This document shows, one piece after another, positions 44,795 to 54,638 of a stretch of 64,000 nt of DNA. The translations under genes were made by a program, and so were the position numbers. The DNA comes from Paenibacillus sp. E222 (lineage in GTDB: Bacteria > Bacillota > Bacilli > Paenibacillales > Paenibacillaceae): NCBI RefSeq assembly GCF_013401555.1, contig NZ_CP058552.1, positions 930,001 through 994,000 of the forward strand, in the 5' to 3' direction. The notes below the pieces were generated by a model. The model saw only the letters and a program-made list of their open reading frames with translations, made no database searches and was not told where the DNA came from. Every line of letters starts with the position of its first letter. Within the stretch, counting starts at the first letter, position 1.

Positions 44795-45792
44795 AACCAA
44801 CCGTTGGAATTACCATGGGAGATGCAGCAGGTATTGGACCCGAGATCATTATGAAAGCATTGGGCCATCAGGAGGTCTACAACAATTGCAATCCACTCGT
44901 CATTGGCGATGCCAAAATATTGGAGCGTGTCCTGCCTGTCATCGGATCGAGCCTGAAGGTACATGCTATTCTTGAGCCATCCGAAGCCAAGTATGAATTC
45001 GGCACTGTAGACGTTATTGACCTGGATCTCATTCCTGCCAATCTGGAGTATGGGAAAGTATCTGCCGTTGCGGGAGATGCAGCATTTCAGTTTCTGGCGA
45101 AAGCCATTGATCTAGCCAAAAAACAGCAAATCCACTCCATCTGCACGGCGCCTCTGAACAAGGAAGCCCTGCACCTGGGCGGGCACTTGTATCCAGGTCA
45201 CACCGAGATTTTGGCCGATTTGACCGATACAGAGGATTTCTCCATGATGCTGACTACACCCAATCTGCGAGTAATTCACCTTACGACACATATGGGCTTG
45301 ATTGATGCCATTGCGAGCATCAACCCGGAAAGAACATACACTGTGGTTAAGCTGGCTCATGATACGTTGCAAAAAGCCGGCTTCGAAAATCCACGTGTAG
45401 CTGTTTGCGGTATTAACCCACATGCAGGTGAGAACGGATTGTTCGGTAATGGTGAAGAGGAAGAAAAACTGCAGCCCGGCATCGAACGTGCGCAAAAGGA
45501 AGGCATTAACGTGGTTGGTCCACTTCCGGCGGACACGTTATTCTTCCGCGCTGGCCGTGGCGATTTTGATATCGTTGTAGCTTGTTATCACGATCAGGGA
45601 CATGCCCCTATCAAAGTTATGGGTATTGAAGAAGGCGTGAACATTACGGTAGGTCTCAAAGGCGGCATTATCCGTACTTCGGTAGACCATGGAACAGCCT
45701 TTGACATCGCAGGCAAAAACATCGCCGATGATAAAAGTATGCTGGCCGCCATTCGTTCCGCCATTGAACTTGCGCCAAAAACGCAAATTTAA
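44791..45792 (+). CDS. PdxA2-type 4-phosphate dehydrogenase
   Basis: 333 residues of the PdxA family: GITMGDAAGIGPEIIMKAL at the start, TTHMGLIDAI and CYHDQGHAPIKVM with the metal-binding histidines. In DUF1537 clusters the PdxA2 form oxidises and decarboxylates D-threonate- or D-erythronate-4-phosphate to dihydroxyacetone phosphate, so this gene likely finishes the pathway instead of making vitamin B6. ATGA overlap with the kinase gene and a GGAGG site. Confidence 0.9.
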   Translation: MKPTVGITMGDAAGIGPEIIMKALGHQEVYNNCNPLVIGDAKILERVLPVIGSSLKVHAILEPSEAKYEFGTVDVIDLDLIPANLEYGKVSAVAGDAAFQFLAKAIDLAKKQQIHSICTAPLNKEALHLGGHLYPGHTEILADLTDTEDFSMMLTTPNLRVIHLTTHMGLIDAIASINPERTYTVVKLAHDTLQKAGFENPRVAVCGINPHAGENGLFGNGEEEEKLQPGIERAQKEGINVVGPLPADTLFFRAGRGDFDIVVACYHDQGHAPIKVMGIEEGVNITVGLKGGIIRTSVDHGTAFDIAGKNIADDKSMLAAIRSAIELAPKTQI

Positions 45793-45817
45793 CAGCACGT
45801 ATTCACATATAAAGATT

Positions 45818-45863
45818 AAAAGCAGCGATTCTGTCATCACGGAAGAATCGCTGCTTTTCCTTT
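45818..45863 (+). terminator. Bidirectional terminator between pdxA2 and GH88 genes
   Basis: AAAAGCAGCGATTCT (45818-45832) pairs perfectly with AGAATCGCTGCTTTT (45844-45858); T-rich on both strands, so it can end both convergent units. Confidence 0.9.
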
Positions 45864-45913
45864 TGGGGTCAAAATATTTTGATTCATCGGCAAGGAACTT
45901 GTTCATAGTCACT

Positions 45914-47044
45914 TTATTGACGATCGTACCAATAGCCAGGAATACCTCGTTCAAGACGCATCAACGCTTCAAGATAAAAATAATCGCCCCAGATCGTGTA
46001 ATCGTCAGGTGAATCTCCACCTCTTACGGAGTAAGAACCATGCTTTAGCAGACCCTCGGCTGTGTCCGAGCCCTGCGTGGAATAATGATTAATTAAGGAT
46101 CTCATGGACGATTCCGCTGCTTTCCGAAAAACCTCCTGCTCAGGATCTGCCTCATCAAGCCGTCCGGCAATTTCTAGCAGACCACAGCAAACAATGGCCG
46201 ATGCAGAACTGTCCCGTTTCGTGTCAGGCATCTGCGGGGCATCAAAATCCCAGTACGCTACTTCATCCTCCGGAAGATGAGCAAGGAAATAACGGGCAAG
46301 ACGTTTGGCTGTCTCCAGCAGCTCTGCACTTTGCAGATAGCGGCTGCACAGTGCAAAACCATATATCCCCCATGCCTGTCCGCGAGTCCAGGTAGAACCA
46401 TCATTGTAGCCTTGATGCGTACCCCCTCGAATGGCTTCTCCGGTAGCCTGGTCAAAATAAAAGGTATGATAACTGGAGTCGTCTCCACGAACGAGGAAAC
46501 GGCGGCTTTTCAACGCATGCAGCTCGGCAACGCGGCGATACTCCTCGTTATTGGTCTGCTCATACGCCCAGAACAGCAGTGGAAGATTGAGCAGGCAATC
46601 GATAATAATTCGCCCTCCGTTATTCACATCACCTTTCCGTCCCCACGCCTGAATCAGTCCAGCATCCTCCCGCCAGCGTTTCATCAGCATATCGGCGGCT
46701 TCCAGCGTGAGTTTCCTTGCGGGCGCGTCATGCTCCACAATCCATTGTGCCTTAGAAGACAAGGAATAGAGGAAACCAATATCATGATGATCGAAAATGA
46801 TTTTCTGTTCCATTCGCCGACGGAAGTTATCGACGCTATTCACTGCAGCCTCACGAAACCTCGGGTCCTGAGTATACTCCGTGCATAACCACAGGATGCC
46901 TGACCAGAACCCTGCCGTCCACTCCGTATTATCGTTCAGCACATAATGCTCATCCCCATTACTAACATGGGGAAAGCGCCCTTCAAATCGATCTATATTA
47001 CGCCGGATGACAGGGAGTGCATCTTCAATAGCTTTTTTCCACAT
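45914..47044 (-). CDS. GH88 unsaturated glucuronyl hydrolase
   Basis: 376 residues. Catalytic-type aspartates D88 (FDHHDIGFLYS) and D149 (NGGRIIIDCLLNLP) sit at the same positions as in the well-studied Bacillus UGL. GH88 enzymes hydrate and split unsaturated uronic-acid disaccharides left by polysaccharide lyases. No signal peptide, so it works on imported disaccharides. AGGAGG precedes the ATG; the gene follows the AraC regulator by 33 bases, forming one unit with the importer. Confidence 0.93.
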   Translation of the reverse strand: MWKKAIEDALPVIRRNIDRFEGRFPHVSNGDEHYVLNDNTEWTAGFWSGILWLCTEYTQDPRFREAAVNSVDNFRRRMEQKIIFDHHDIGFLYSLSSKAQWIVEHDAPARKLTLEAADMLMKRWREDAGLIQAWGRKGDVNNGGRIIIDCLLNLPLLFWAYEQTNNEEYRRVAELHALKSRRFLVRGDDSSYHTFYFDQATGEAIRGGTHQGYNDGSTWTRGQAWGIYGFALCSRYLQSAELLETAKRLARYFLAHLPEDEVAYWDFDAPQMPDTKRDSSASAIVCCGLLEIAGRLDEADPEQEVFRKAAESSMRSLINHYSTQGSDTAEGLLKHGSYSVRGGDSPDDYTIWGDYFYLEALMRLERGIPGYWYDRQ

Positions 47045-47077
47045 GGAACAGTTCCTCCTCTAGGCAAGTCATATTCT

Positions 47078-49411
47078 TCAACCCTCTTGCTGGACAAGTC
47101 TGCTATTTTGCTTATATTGGCCGGGTGTAATTCCCTCATATTTCTTGAAGACACGAATGAACGAATTGCTGTTCAGGAAACCCACCCGCTCGGATACGTC
47201 CTGGATCGTCAATTCCTCTGCCTGTAGAATTTTCTTGGATTGCTCAATTCGATATTGGTTGATGTAATCGATCACGTTGACCCCGGTCTGTTCTTTGAAG
47301 TACTTGGAGACATAGGTTGGATGAAACCGAAAGCGCTCGGATAAATGGGTTAAGCCCAGATTGACATCCCCATAACTCTCATGAATGAATTCCACCAGTT
47401 GATCCCTCAATTCCTCACTGCGGGAACGCTTGCGCTCATGCACCGTCTGGCATACCGTCTCCAGTATTCGCAGCAATTCGGACTCGATCTCCTCAAAGGT
47501 CTCACATGCAAACAATTGCCGAATCAGATCGTTGCGCTGCGTCATCTCGTTCTGGTCATCCGTCTTGATTTGTTCGGTAGCTTTCAGAAAGGTACCAATC
47601 AACTCAAACATCAGACAACGAGCCAGTTCAACAGACAAGGGCTCTCCGGCAAAATTAGTCATGAGAATTTCATTCATCACTTCCGTGGAACGAGCATAAT
47701 TGCCTGTAGCGATATAATTGATGAGCTGTCTCTCCAGATCAAGAGGGTAATACAGCTCCTCCTTGGGCCGACGAATTCGGTTCGGGTCAATAATTTGACC
47801 GATCCCCAGAATCAGCCTGTATTCCAGCGCTTCTTCCGATTCCCGGAAACAATCTGATATCTCCGTGATACGTTGATGAACATGGCTAACGCCAACAGAG
47901 AAGTAAACGCAGAATCGGGAGCCGATGAAACGCTGGGCTTCTTCGACTGCACGAATTAACCGATGACTGGTATGCTCCTCACACTCCCGAATATTGATCA
48001 GGAACGCGATTCTTCCATCAATGTCGGCAGAGTATACATGACCGATCGAGCCGATCATCTCCTCCAGCACATTGGTCAGAATCAGGTGCACAAATTGATG
48101 CTTCTCCTCCTGGTCCTGCTCACGTACTCTGGAACGGAACAGTCCTTCAACATCCTCAATGTGCAGGAGCAATACGGCAAACGAATCCGTCTCGAACCGA
48201 ATACCCGAACGTTCCAGGGTCGATGCGAACTCCTCACCCACCTGTACCCTTCCCTTCATCAACTTGGAGAGCAAACTGCTCCGTATTACGCTTTGCTGAT
48301 CCTTAAGCCTGTTCGCAAATTGATCCTGCTCTTCCCAGGCTTGGATCAGAACAGATTGCAAAATGCCATATTCATCGTCCGGCTGCTCCAGTTTCCATTT
48401 GACCTTATCCGAGATAATGTTCATGATCCGTCCTAGCGGACGGTAATTCCGTCTGGTGAACCACCAGGCTGCCACCCCGCCAAGGATAAGTCCTGCGGCA
48501 ACACCTCCAAGCGTAATATCGCGGATTACCGTCAGCTTCTTGGCATAGATTCGGGTAGGTATGATGGATACATACTTCCAGTCCTGGATCTTAGAAGAAA
48601 TCTGCGATATGGTCACGGATTCTCCGTTCCAATCGATCGTTTCCGTTCTTTTCCCAGCATCATCGAAAAGGTTAAGGTCCTCCCCATTCATGTAAGGGGT
48701 TTCAAGTGATCCGGTAGAAAATAACGTTTGACCGTCGTGATCCAGAATGAACACGGTGCTCTCTTTTTCCAAACGTACGTTATCAATGGCTTGCTGGAAT
48801 CGGTTGGGGTCCAGGTTAACAACGAAGGTCGCAGGGCTGTCAGCGCCATTCTGAATAGGAAACGGCTGAATATAGACCAGCGTGTCTTCAATCCGTCGAT
48901 CTTCACTCCGTACCTCCATCTTTCGGTACATGCTCTTACCGGAATTGTGCATAAGCCGGGTCCATGCTTCCTCGGTTACATTGGTGCCCTGATAGAACAT
49001 GTCATATAGATAATTTTTTTGAATAAGTGAAGACGAGGACAACGCAATATCGGGTTGTTTGATATAAATGTACAATTCACTAATCAGGCCGTTTCCGACG
49101 CGTGTAGATTTTAGGTTTTTGATCAGATCAATCCCCATGAATCTCCAGCGGGCATCCTGTTCAGACGCATGATTAATGAAGCTCATGAGTTGAGAGTCAG
49201 CCATTAATTGATTGCTAATGCTGCCAATATCCCCAATCTGGTTATCAATGGTTTCCTGTACCTGAGATAACAGCACCATGTTGGAACGATTAACTTCTTC
49301 CTCAAGCAACATGCGAGACTCGGCAAAAACAGCAGCACCGATCACAATCGGTATGAGCAGAATGACCATGTAAGAAATGCCCCAGGATAACAGGATGCTT
49401 TTTCTCTTCAT
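47078..49411 (-). CDS. AraC-family regulator with extracellular sensor domain
   Basis: 777 residues from the ATG at 49411 (GGAGG, 6 bases). A membrane helix (GISYMVILLIPIVIGAAVF), an extracytoplasmic sensor, a second helix (GGVAAGLILGGVAAWWF) and a C-terminal AraC HTH pair (VNLGLTHLSERFRFHPTYVS; IQDVSERVGFLNSNSFIRVF). Same architecture as the regulator at 10043-12265. It lies between the permease genes and the GH88 gene and likely controls them. Confidence 0.92.
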   Translation of the reverse strand: MKRKSILLSWGISYMVILLIPIVIGAAVFAESRMLLEEEVNRSNMVLLSQVQETIDNQIGDIGSISNQLMADSQLMSFINHASEQDARWRFMGIDLIKNLKSTRVGNGLISELYIYIKQPDIALSSSSLIQKNYLYDMFYQGTNVTEEAWTRLMHNSGKSMYRKMEVRSEDRRIEDTLVYIQPFPIQNGADSPATFVVNLDPNRFQQAIDNVRLEKESTVFILDHDGQTLFSTGSLETPYMNGEDLNLFDDAGKRTETIDWNGESVTISQISSKIQDWKYVSIIPTRIYAKKLTVIRDITLGGVAAGLILGGVAAWWFTRRNYRPLGRIMNIISDKVKWKLEQPDDEYGILQSVLIQAWEEQDQFANRLKDQQSVIRSSLLSKLMKGRVQVGEEFASTLERSGIRFETDSFAVLLLHIEDVEGLFRSRVREQDQEEKHQFVHLILTNVLEEMIGSIGHVYSADIDGRIAFLINIRECEEHTSHRLIRAVEEAQRFIGSRFCVYFSVGVSHVHQRITEISDCFRESEEALEYRLILGIGQIIDPNRIRRPKEELYYPLDLERQLINYIATGNYARSTEVMNEILMTNFAGEPLSVELARCLMFELIGTFLKATEQIKTDDQNEMTQRNDLIRQLFACETFEEIESELLRILETVCQTVHERKRSRSEELRDQLVEFIHESYGDVNLGLTHLSERFRFHPTYVSKYFKEQTGVNVIDYINQYRIEQSKKILQAEELTIQDVSERVGFLNSNSFIRVFKKYEGITPGQYKQNSRLVQQEG

Positions 49412-49460
49412 GCGTCTCCTCCTCACCGTTTGTTATTTGGTATGGCTTGATAAGGCAACT

Positions 49461-50345
49461 CTATTCTTTGATTGCTCCGATCATAACACCTTTAACAAAG
49501 TATTTCTGCAGAAACGGATAGATGAACAATATAGGCAGGGTGGCTACCATAACGGTTGCATATTTTACACTTTCCCCGATGGCTTCTTTGTCCATAGCGG
49601 TCGCTCCTGTGGTCATCGAGTCTGTACTGTTCTGAATCAGAATTTCTCGCAGCACCAGTTGAAGTGGAAACAGGTTCCGGTCCCGAATATACAGGATCGC
49701 ACTGAACCATGAATTCCAGTGACCGACGCCATAAAAGAGAATCATCACCGCAATAACGGGCATGGACAATGGTACGACGATCCGCCACAGAATGAGCATC
49801 TCTCCCGCCCCGTCTATACGTGCCGACTCTAGTAGGCTTTCCGAGATTTCCGCAAAGGAAGTTCGCATAATAATCAGATTATAGCTGCTGATCAGACCGG
49901 GTACAATCAGAGCCCAGAGGCTGTTCCCCATATGGAGCGTGTTATTAATCAACAGATAAGAGGGTATGATTCCGCCGTTAAAAAACATCGTGAACACAAT
50001 CGCCAGCATAATCGTATTTCGGAGCATAAAGCTTTTGCGGGATAACGTGTACGCCCCCAGAATGGTGAACAGCAGATTAAGCGCCGTGCCCACCACCACA
50101 ATGAATATCGTATTCCGGTATCCGGACAGAATATTGGGGTTGCTTAGCACCAGCTTGTAGCTCTCCATTGTAATTCCTTTGGGGAAAAGCAGCAGGCCTC
50201 TATGGGCCATGAGTTGACCTGAGTCGCTAAGCGATGCATTCAGCACATGCAGCAGCGGATACAAGGTTACGATAATCAGCCCTGTCATCAGAATCGCGTT
50301 CGCACCGCCAAACAACCGCTCTCCAATGGACCTTTTCATTCGCAA
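49461..50345 (-). CDS. Carbohydrate ABC transporter permease (LplC/YtcP-type)
   Basis: 294 residues; TTG start at 50345 after GGGAGGGG, with an ATG six bases on as alternative. EAA-loop LLESARIDGAGEMLILWRI and the end YFVKGVMIGAIKE match the LplC group. Partner of the LplB-type permease encoded 30 bases upstream. Confidence 0.92.
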   Translation of the reverse strand: MRMKRSIGERLFGGANAILMTGLIIVTLYPLLHVLNASLSDSGQLMAHRGLLLFPKGITMESYKLVLSNPNILSGYRNTIFIVVVGTALNLLFTILGAYTLSRKSFMLRNTIMLAIVFTMFFNGGIIPSYLLINNTLHMGNSLWALIVPGLISSYNLIIMRTSFAEISESLLESARIDGAGEMLILWRIVVPLSMPVIAVMILFYGVGHWNSWFSAILYIRDRNLFPLQLVLREILIQNSTDSMTTGATAMDKEAIGESVKYATVMVATLPILFIYPFLQKYFVKGVMIGAIKE

Positions 50346-50375
50346 AAGAAACCCCTCCCTTCAACTCGTTCTTGG

Positions 50376-51302
50376 CTAGAACAGTTTCGTATTGGATATC
50401 ACCTTGGACAGACGGTTGGCACCGATTAGCAGCGCAAAGTTAATGACCGACTGGAACAGACCCACCGCGGTTGTATAGCTGAATTCAGCACTTTCACTAA
50501 TCCCTTTGCGGTAGACAAACGTCGAGATTACATCTGCTGTATCATACACATTCGGATTATAGAGCAGAATAATTTTCTCGAACCCAATCTCCATCAATCC
50601 TCCAATGCGGAGTATAAGGAGAATCATAATCATCGGAATGATGCCGGGAAGCGTGATATGCCACACCTGGCGAAGCCGACTCGCTCCGTCCACGTTGGCA
50701 GCATCGTAGAGCTCGGGGTTAATGCCGCTAAGCGCAGCCAAATAAATGATGCTGGAGAAGCCAAGCTCCTGCCAGATCGATGAGGCGGTATATATGGTAC
50801 GAAAATTGGCCGGATCACTGAGAAGCGCACTGCTCTGACCGCCAAAATAACCAATGATGGTGTTAAACAGTCCATCCCGGGACGAGAAATCAACAATCAT
50901 ACCGCAGATGACAACAATGGAAATAAAGTGAGGAATGTACGAGATCGTCTGCACCGTACGTTTGAATATTTCATGTCTGAGCTCATTAAGCAGAAGAGCA
51001 AGAAGAATGGGTGCCGGAAAACCGAACAACAGCTGATAAAAGCTTAGCAAAAGAGTATTCTTCAGAATTCTCCAGAAATAATAGCTCTGAAAGAAATCAC
51101 GAAAATGCTGCAATCCGACCCAATCACTGCCCCATATGCCTTTGCCCACCGAGTAGTCTTTGAACGCAATGATGGCTCCGTACATCGGCAGGTATTTGAA
51201 GACGAGAAAATATAAAACGACGGGGAGAGCCATCCAATAGATGGCTTTATTCTTTTTGTAATTGAGCCATAACAAGGAAAGCTTGTGCGACAACTCCTTC
51301 AT
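50376..51302 (-). CDS. Carbohydrate ABC transporter permease (LplB/YteP-type)
   Basis: 308 residues. YWMALPVVLYFLVFKYLPMYG at the start (in parts), AFKDYSVGKGIWGSDWVG and the EAA-loop YDAANVDGASRLRQVW. GGAAGGGG lies just before the ATG. Confidence 0.92.
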   Translation of the reverse strand: MKELSHKLSLLWLNYKKNKAIYWMALPVVLYFLVFKYLPMYGAIIAFKDYSVGKGIWGSDWVGLQHFRDFFQSYYFWRILKNTLLLSFYQLLFGFPAPILLALLLNELRHEIFKRTVQTISYIPHFISIVVICGMIVDFSSRDGLFNTIIGYFGGQSSALLSDPANFRTIYTASSIWQELGFSSIIYLAALSGINPELYDAANVDGASRLRQVWHITLPGIIPMIMILLILRIGGLMEIGFEKIILLYNPNVYDTADVISTFVYRKGISESAEFSYTTAVGLFQSVINFALLIGANRLSKVISNTKLF

Positions 51303-51383
51303 CCCCTTCCTTTTTCATTCCAAAGAGGGCGTCCAGGGCAGCAAAGCCGTAAAAAGGCTTCATTACCCTTGGACATCTCTTCC

Positions 51384-52961
51384 TTATCTGGCGTTATACC
51401 GATCCAGAGCAGCTTGCTGAATTTCAATAGCTCGTTTCACGTTAAACTTGTTGATCTGATCCACAAACTTGTCAAAGTTCTCTATCGGTTCAACCCCAAT
51501 GACAAACTTGACGAACATCTCGTCCCGGTAAGTTCCAATATCACTCATGATTTTGCTGTACTCTGTAGATTCTTCTGTTGTCAGACTGGTCGGAGGAAGG
51601 CCTACCTTCAGCGTATTCTCGCTATATTTGGAGAACAGAACCGCTGCATCCTTCTGCTGTTGGAGCTGATAATATTGCTCGTTGTACCGGTCGTCATCCT
51701 CCCCAACGAAGGGATAGTTCGCAATAAAATGTTTGGCCATGGCTTGAGCAACCGACAGGCCGTCCGGATTTTTCAAAATCTCATCAGTATAGGTCGGGTA
51801 ACCGTCCTTCATCGTGTAGGTGAGGCCCTCTACACCGAAATTTTTCAGCATATGTCCTTCTTCACTGAAGAAATAATCGAGTGCTTTGACCGTTTCCTCC
51901 GGATGTTTGTTGCTATTGGTGAGCACAACGCCGCTACTGCTCCACTCCCAGGAACGTCCGGTAAACATCGGTTCATCGCCCTTATTCAGCACCGGATATT
52001 GTGTGGCTGTCAGGTTGGCGTTCGGATCCGTTTCCTGCAGAGCGGGCAGGTAGCGGCCTACACCTCCACCGATGAAGGTGAAAAATGCACCCGCTTGACT
52101 GCTCAAAATTTTGGCGTCGTATGTTTTCTGGTCATTGGTAGCAAAATCGGGATCAATCAATCCCTCCTGATACCAGCGATGGAACATGGTTAGAAATTCC
52201 TTATATTCAGGCTCAATTGGTCCATAGACTACCTTGCCATCTTTCATAAACGTATTATTAGTGATGCCATAAGCCTCCAGATATGTCGGTGCCGCTGGTC
52301 CCATCGTGGTCATTTTGGGTGGTGCACCAAACAATAGCGGCGCTGCTACGCCTTTTTTCTCTTTGAAGGCCTTGAGTACCGTCTCCCACTCCTCCAGCGT
52401 TTCCGGTTTCTCCAGCTTTAGCTCATCCAACCAATCCTGACGGATGAATGTGCCGCCGAAGGTTTTGTATTCCCCCAGACGCAGATGCGGTATTGCATAG
52501 ATGTCTCCGTTGTCGGCTTTTAACTGTTTGGCAACCTCAGGATTCTCTTCCAGGATCTTTTTCAAATTGGGAGCGTATTCATCAATGAGTTCGTTCAATC
52601 GAATGATGATACCATCATTGAATAGCTTGGCGTAATCTCCATTGACAAACATGGCATCAGGCAGCTGATTCGAGGCAATCATGACATTGAACTGTTCGGT
52701 CTCGGCACCCACAGCGGGATGCTGGAATTCGATTTTGGTATTGGTTTTCTTCTCCCATTCCTTAATCGCCGTAATTTCATTCATGCTCTTGAGTGTGATG
52801 GAAGCATTGGTATTCATCGACATCCAGATTGAAATGGGGGTGGGTCCATCTCCTCCTGCTTCACCTGCACTTCCATTTCCCCCTGAACAGCCCCCAAGAA
52901 TAGCAATACTCATCATTAGGCAGATTCCAATTGCCAGTCGTTTTCTCCATGACCTTTTCAT
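51384..52961 (-). CDS. Extracellular solute-binding lipoprotein (LplA-type)
   Basis: 525 residues from the ATG at 52961; GGGGGGA lies 9 bases upstream, and the longer upstream frame has no such site. Lipobox ILGGC (C25), then a Gly/Ser linker and a large LplA-type receptor body. First gene of the unit with two permeases, AraC regulator and GH88 hydrolase, so its ligand is probably an unsaturated uronic oligosaccharide. Confidence 0.92.
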   Translation of the reverse strand: MKRSWRKRLAIGICLMMSIAILGGCSGGNGSAGEAGGDGPTPISIWMSMNTNASITLKSMNEITAIKEWEKKTNTKIEFQHPAVGAETEQFNVMIASNQLPDAMFVNGDYAKLFNDGIIIRLNELIDEYAPNLKKILEENPEVAKQLKADNGDIYAIPHLRLGEYKTFGGTFIRQDWLDELKLEKPETLEEWETVLKAFKEKKGVAAPLLFGAPPKMTTMGPAAPTYLEAYGITNNTFMKDGKVVYGPIEPEYKEFLTMFHRWYQEGLIDPDFATNDQKTYDAKILSSQAGAFFTFIGGGVGRYLPALQETDPNANLTATQYPVLNKGDEPMFTGRSWEWSSSGVVLTNSNKHPEETVKALDYFFSEEGHMLKNFGVEGLTYTMKDGYPTYTDEILKNPDGLSVAQAMAKHFIANYPFVGEDDDRYNEQYYQLQQQKDAAVLFSKYSENTLKVGLPPTSLTTEESTEYSKIMSDIGTYRDEMFVKFVIGVEPIENFDKFVDQINKFNVKRAIEIQQAALDRYNAR

Positions 52962-53318
52962 CGCTTCACGTCCCCCCATTGAATGTGTATCGTGGATAAG
53001 CAGCCCTGTCATCGCTCTCCATAAAGTTACCGCTTGCCCGATATATTGGCTATCCTCCATTCTTGCCGGCATATCCAAAATTTGATATTTCCTTGTGCAG
53101 CGCAGGATTTGCACATGAATGCAAAAGATCAAGATCATAATTCCAGATTGAACGGTGAGCGTGAGCACAAGAAAGAGATCGATCAAGCCCGTTTCCAAAA
53201 TCATAAGGTGTTTGACCAGTCGCTGCCACATATATGGAATAAACTAATATCACTTCTTAATTGAGCGTGTTCGTTTTTTTCATAAGGAGCGTCCAACAAC
53301 GTGAAGGAGGAAACAGGA
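52962..53318. other. Divergent regulatory region 52962-53318
   Basis: No credible gene. It separates the minus-strand importer unit from the plus-strand glycosyltransferase. A palindrome TTTGCA-N6-TGCAAA at 53108-53125 is the clearest site and could be a regulator binding site; no well-spaced promoter pair was convincing. Confidence 0.4.
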
Positions 53319-54470
53319 ATGGCGATCCGCTACAGCATCATTATCCCAACCTATAATCGGGCCCATCAGTTATCGCTTACTCTGGCAGCCTTAGAGACAC
53401 AAACCTACCCGAAGCACCTTTTCGAAGTCATCGTAGCTGATGACGGTTCCACTGATGGAACGAAAGAACAGATTCAGGCATTCCAGTCTTCATATCCTTT
53501 GACCTACGTATCGCAGACGGAGCAACGTGGCAGATCAGCGATCCGGAATTTGGGACTTCAGCATGCCAAAGGGCTATATGTTATCTTCTGTGATGCTGAC
53601 TTTCTGGCATTACCCGAATTTATTCGAACCGTGCGTCAATATCATCGTAAAAATCCCAGAGCCGTCGTTTCGGGTTTTCCACATTCCTTTGCCGATGCTT
53701 ATACCCACTACTATCCAGACTTCTCGCCCTCGGAAAAAGATCATTGCCGTTCAATCCTTACCCCTTCAAACTTATGGCGTCCTGAATTTGATGCAGCGAA
53801 TGAAATCGTCCCACTGGTCACACCGGAAGACATCATTCAACAGACAGATACATTGTCCAAAGTGATTTTCCCAACCAAAATACCGCCTGGTGTCATCAAG
53901 CAATTTGCCAGCACCGATGTGGCTCCCTGGATGTTACTTGTCACTCGGTGTGTATCCATCCGACGAAGCCTTCTGAATCGAGTTGGAGGTTTCAATGAAC
54001 GATTTGTACTGTATGGGCTTGAAGACTGGGATCTGGGCTACAGACTGCATCGTTTGAAAGTGCCCTTCTACTGTATGAAGGAGGTCGTAGGTTATCATCA
54101 AGAACATCCTACCCATTTCCGAGGGGAAGTGCTCAATACAGAAAATCTGAAAATCATGCTCGAAACCTATGGATTCAATGATTCCGCACTCAATTTATTC
54201 TGCGTTGTACCACCATCAGCTGACCTCCAAACCTACAAAAAAACGCTGCGAATCTTGCGCAGAGGCTTCCGGTCCAGAACAACACGTTCTTCCGCACGAT
54301 TGTTAAAGAAAACATTACGGATTGCTGCCAAACACTTCGCGCTTCAAACAGATGTGGAAGCGTATAAAAGATCGCTCGCAAGAATACAGAGAAAAGCAAA
54401 AGGCAGAAAAAGTCGGGTGGCTCGCGTTTTACAGGATATGGCGCAGAGATCTAAGAATTTGGTTGAGTAG
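53319..54470 (+). CDS. Family 2 glycosyltransferase
   Basis: 383 residues from the ATG at 53319 (AAGGAGG, 8 bases); a GTG at 53301 is possible. GT-A fold: SIIIPTYNRAHQLSLTL, IVADDGSTDGT, the metal-binding YVIFCDADFL (DxD), and GFNERFVLYGLEDWDLGYRL with the ED catalytic-type motif. The last 90 residues are very basic and may bind membrane or acidic polymer. It transfers a sugar from a nucleotide donor, probably to an envelope polymer. Stands alone. Confidence 0.9.
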   Translation: MAIRYSIIIPTYNRAHQLSLTLAALETQTYPKHLFEVIVADDGSTDGTKEQIQAFQSSYPLTYVSQTEQRGRSAIRNLGLQHAKGLYVIFCDADFLALPEFIRTVRQYHRKNPRAVVSGFPHSFADAYTHYYPDFSPSEKDHCRSILTPSNLWRPEFDAANEIVPLVTPEDIIQQTDTLSKVIFPTKIPPGVIKQFASTDVAPWMLLVTRCVSIRRSLLNRVGGFNERFVLYGLEDWDLGYRLHRLKVPFYCMKEVVGYHQEHPTHFRGEVLNTENLKIMLETYGFNDSALNLFCVVPPSADLQTYKKTLRILRRGFRSRTTRSSARLLKKTLRIAAKHFALQTDVEAYKRSLARIQRKAKGRKSRVARVLQDMAQRSKNLVE

Positions 54471-54536
54471 TTAGCTGTATCAATAAACTTCGCCCATATT
54501 ACTCCTGCTCCAAGTGCATTCACTTTTTTAATACAA

Positions 54537-54583
54537 CAAAAAGCCTCCTATCTACATCTTTGTAGAATAGAAGGCTTTGTTTC
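54537..54583 (+). terminator. Bidirectional terminator
   Basis: AAAAGCCT, CTATCTAC pair with GTAGAATAG, AGGCTTT; T-rich end on the plus strand, A run on the other side serves the convergent aldo/keto reductase gene. Confidence 0.75.
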
Positions 54584-54638
54584 CTTTATACTCGTCTCCT
54601 CACCTTACGATGAATCGCACGTTTTCAAATTCAGCAAT

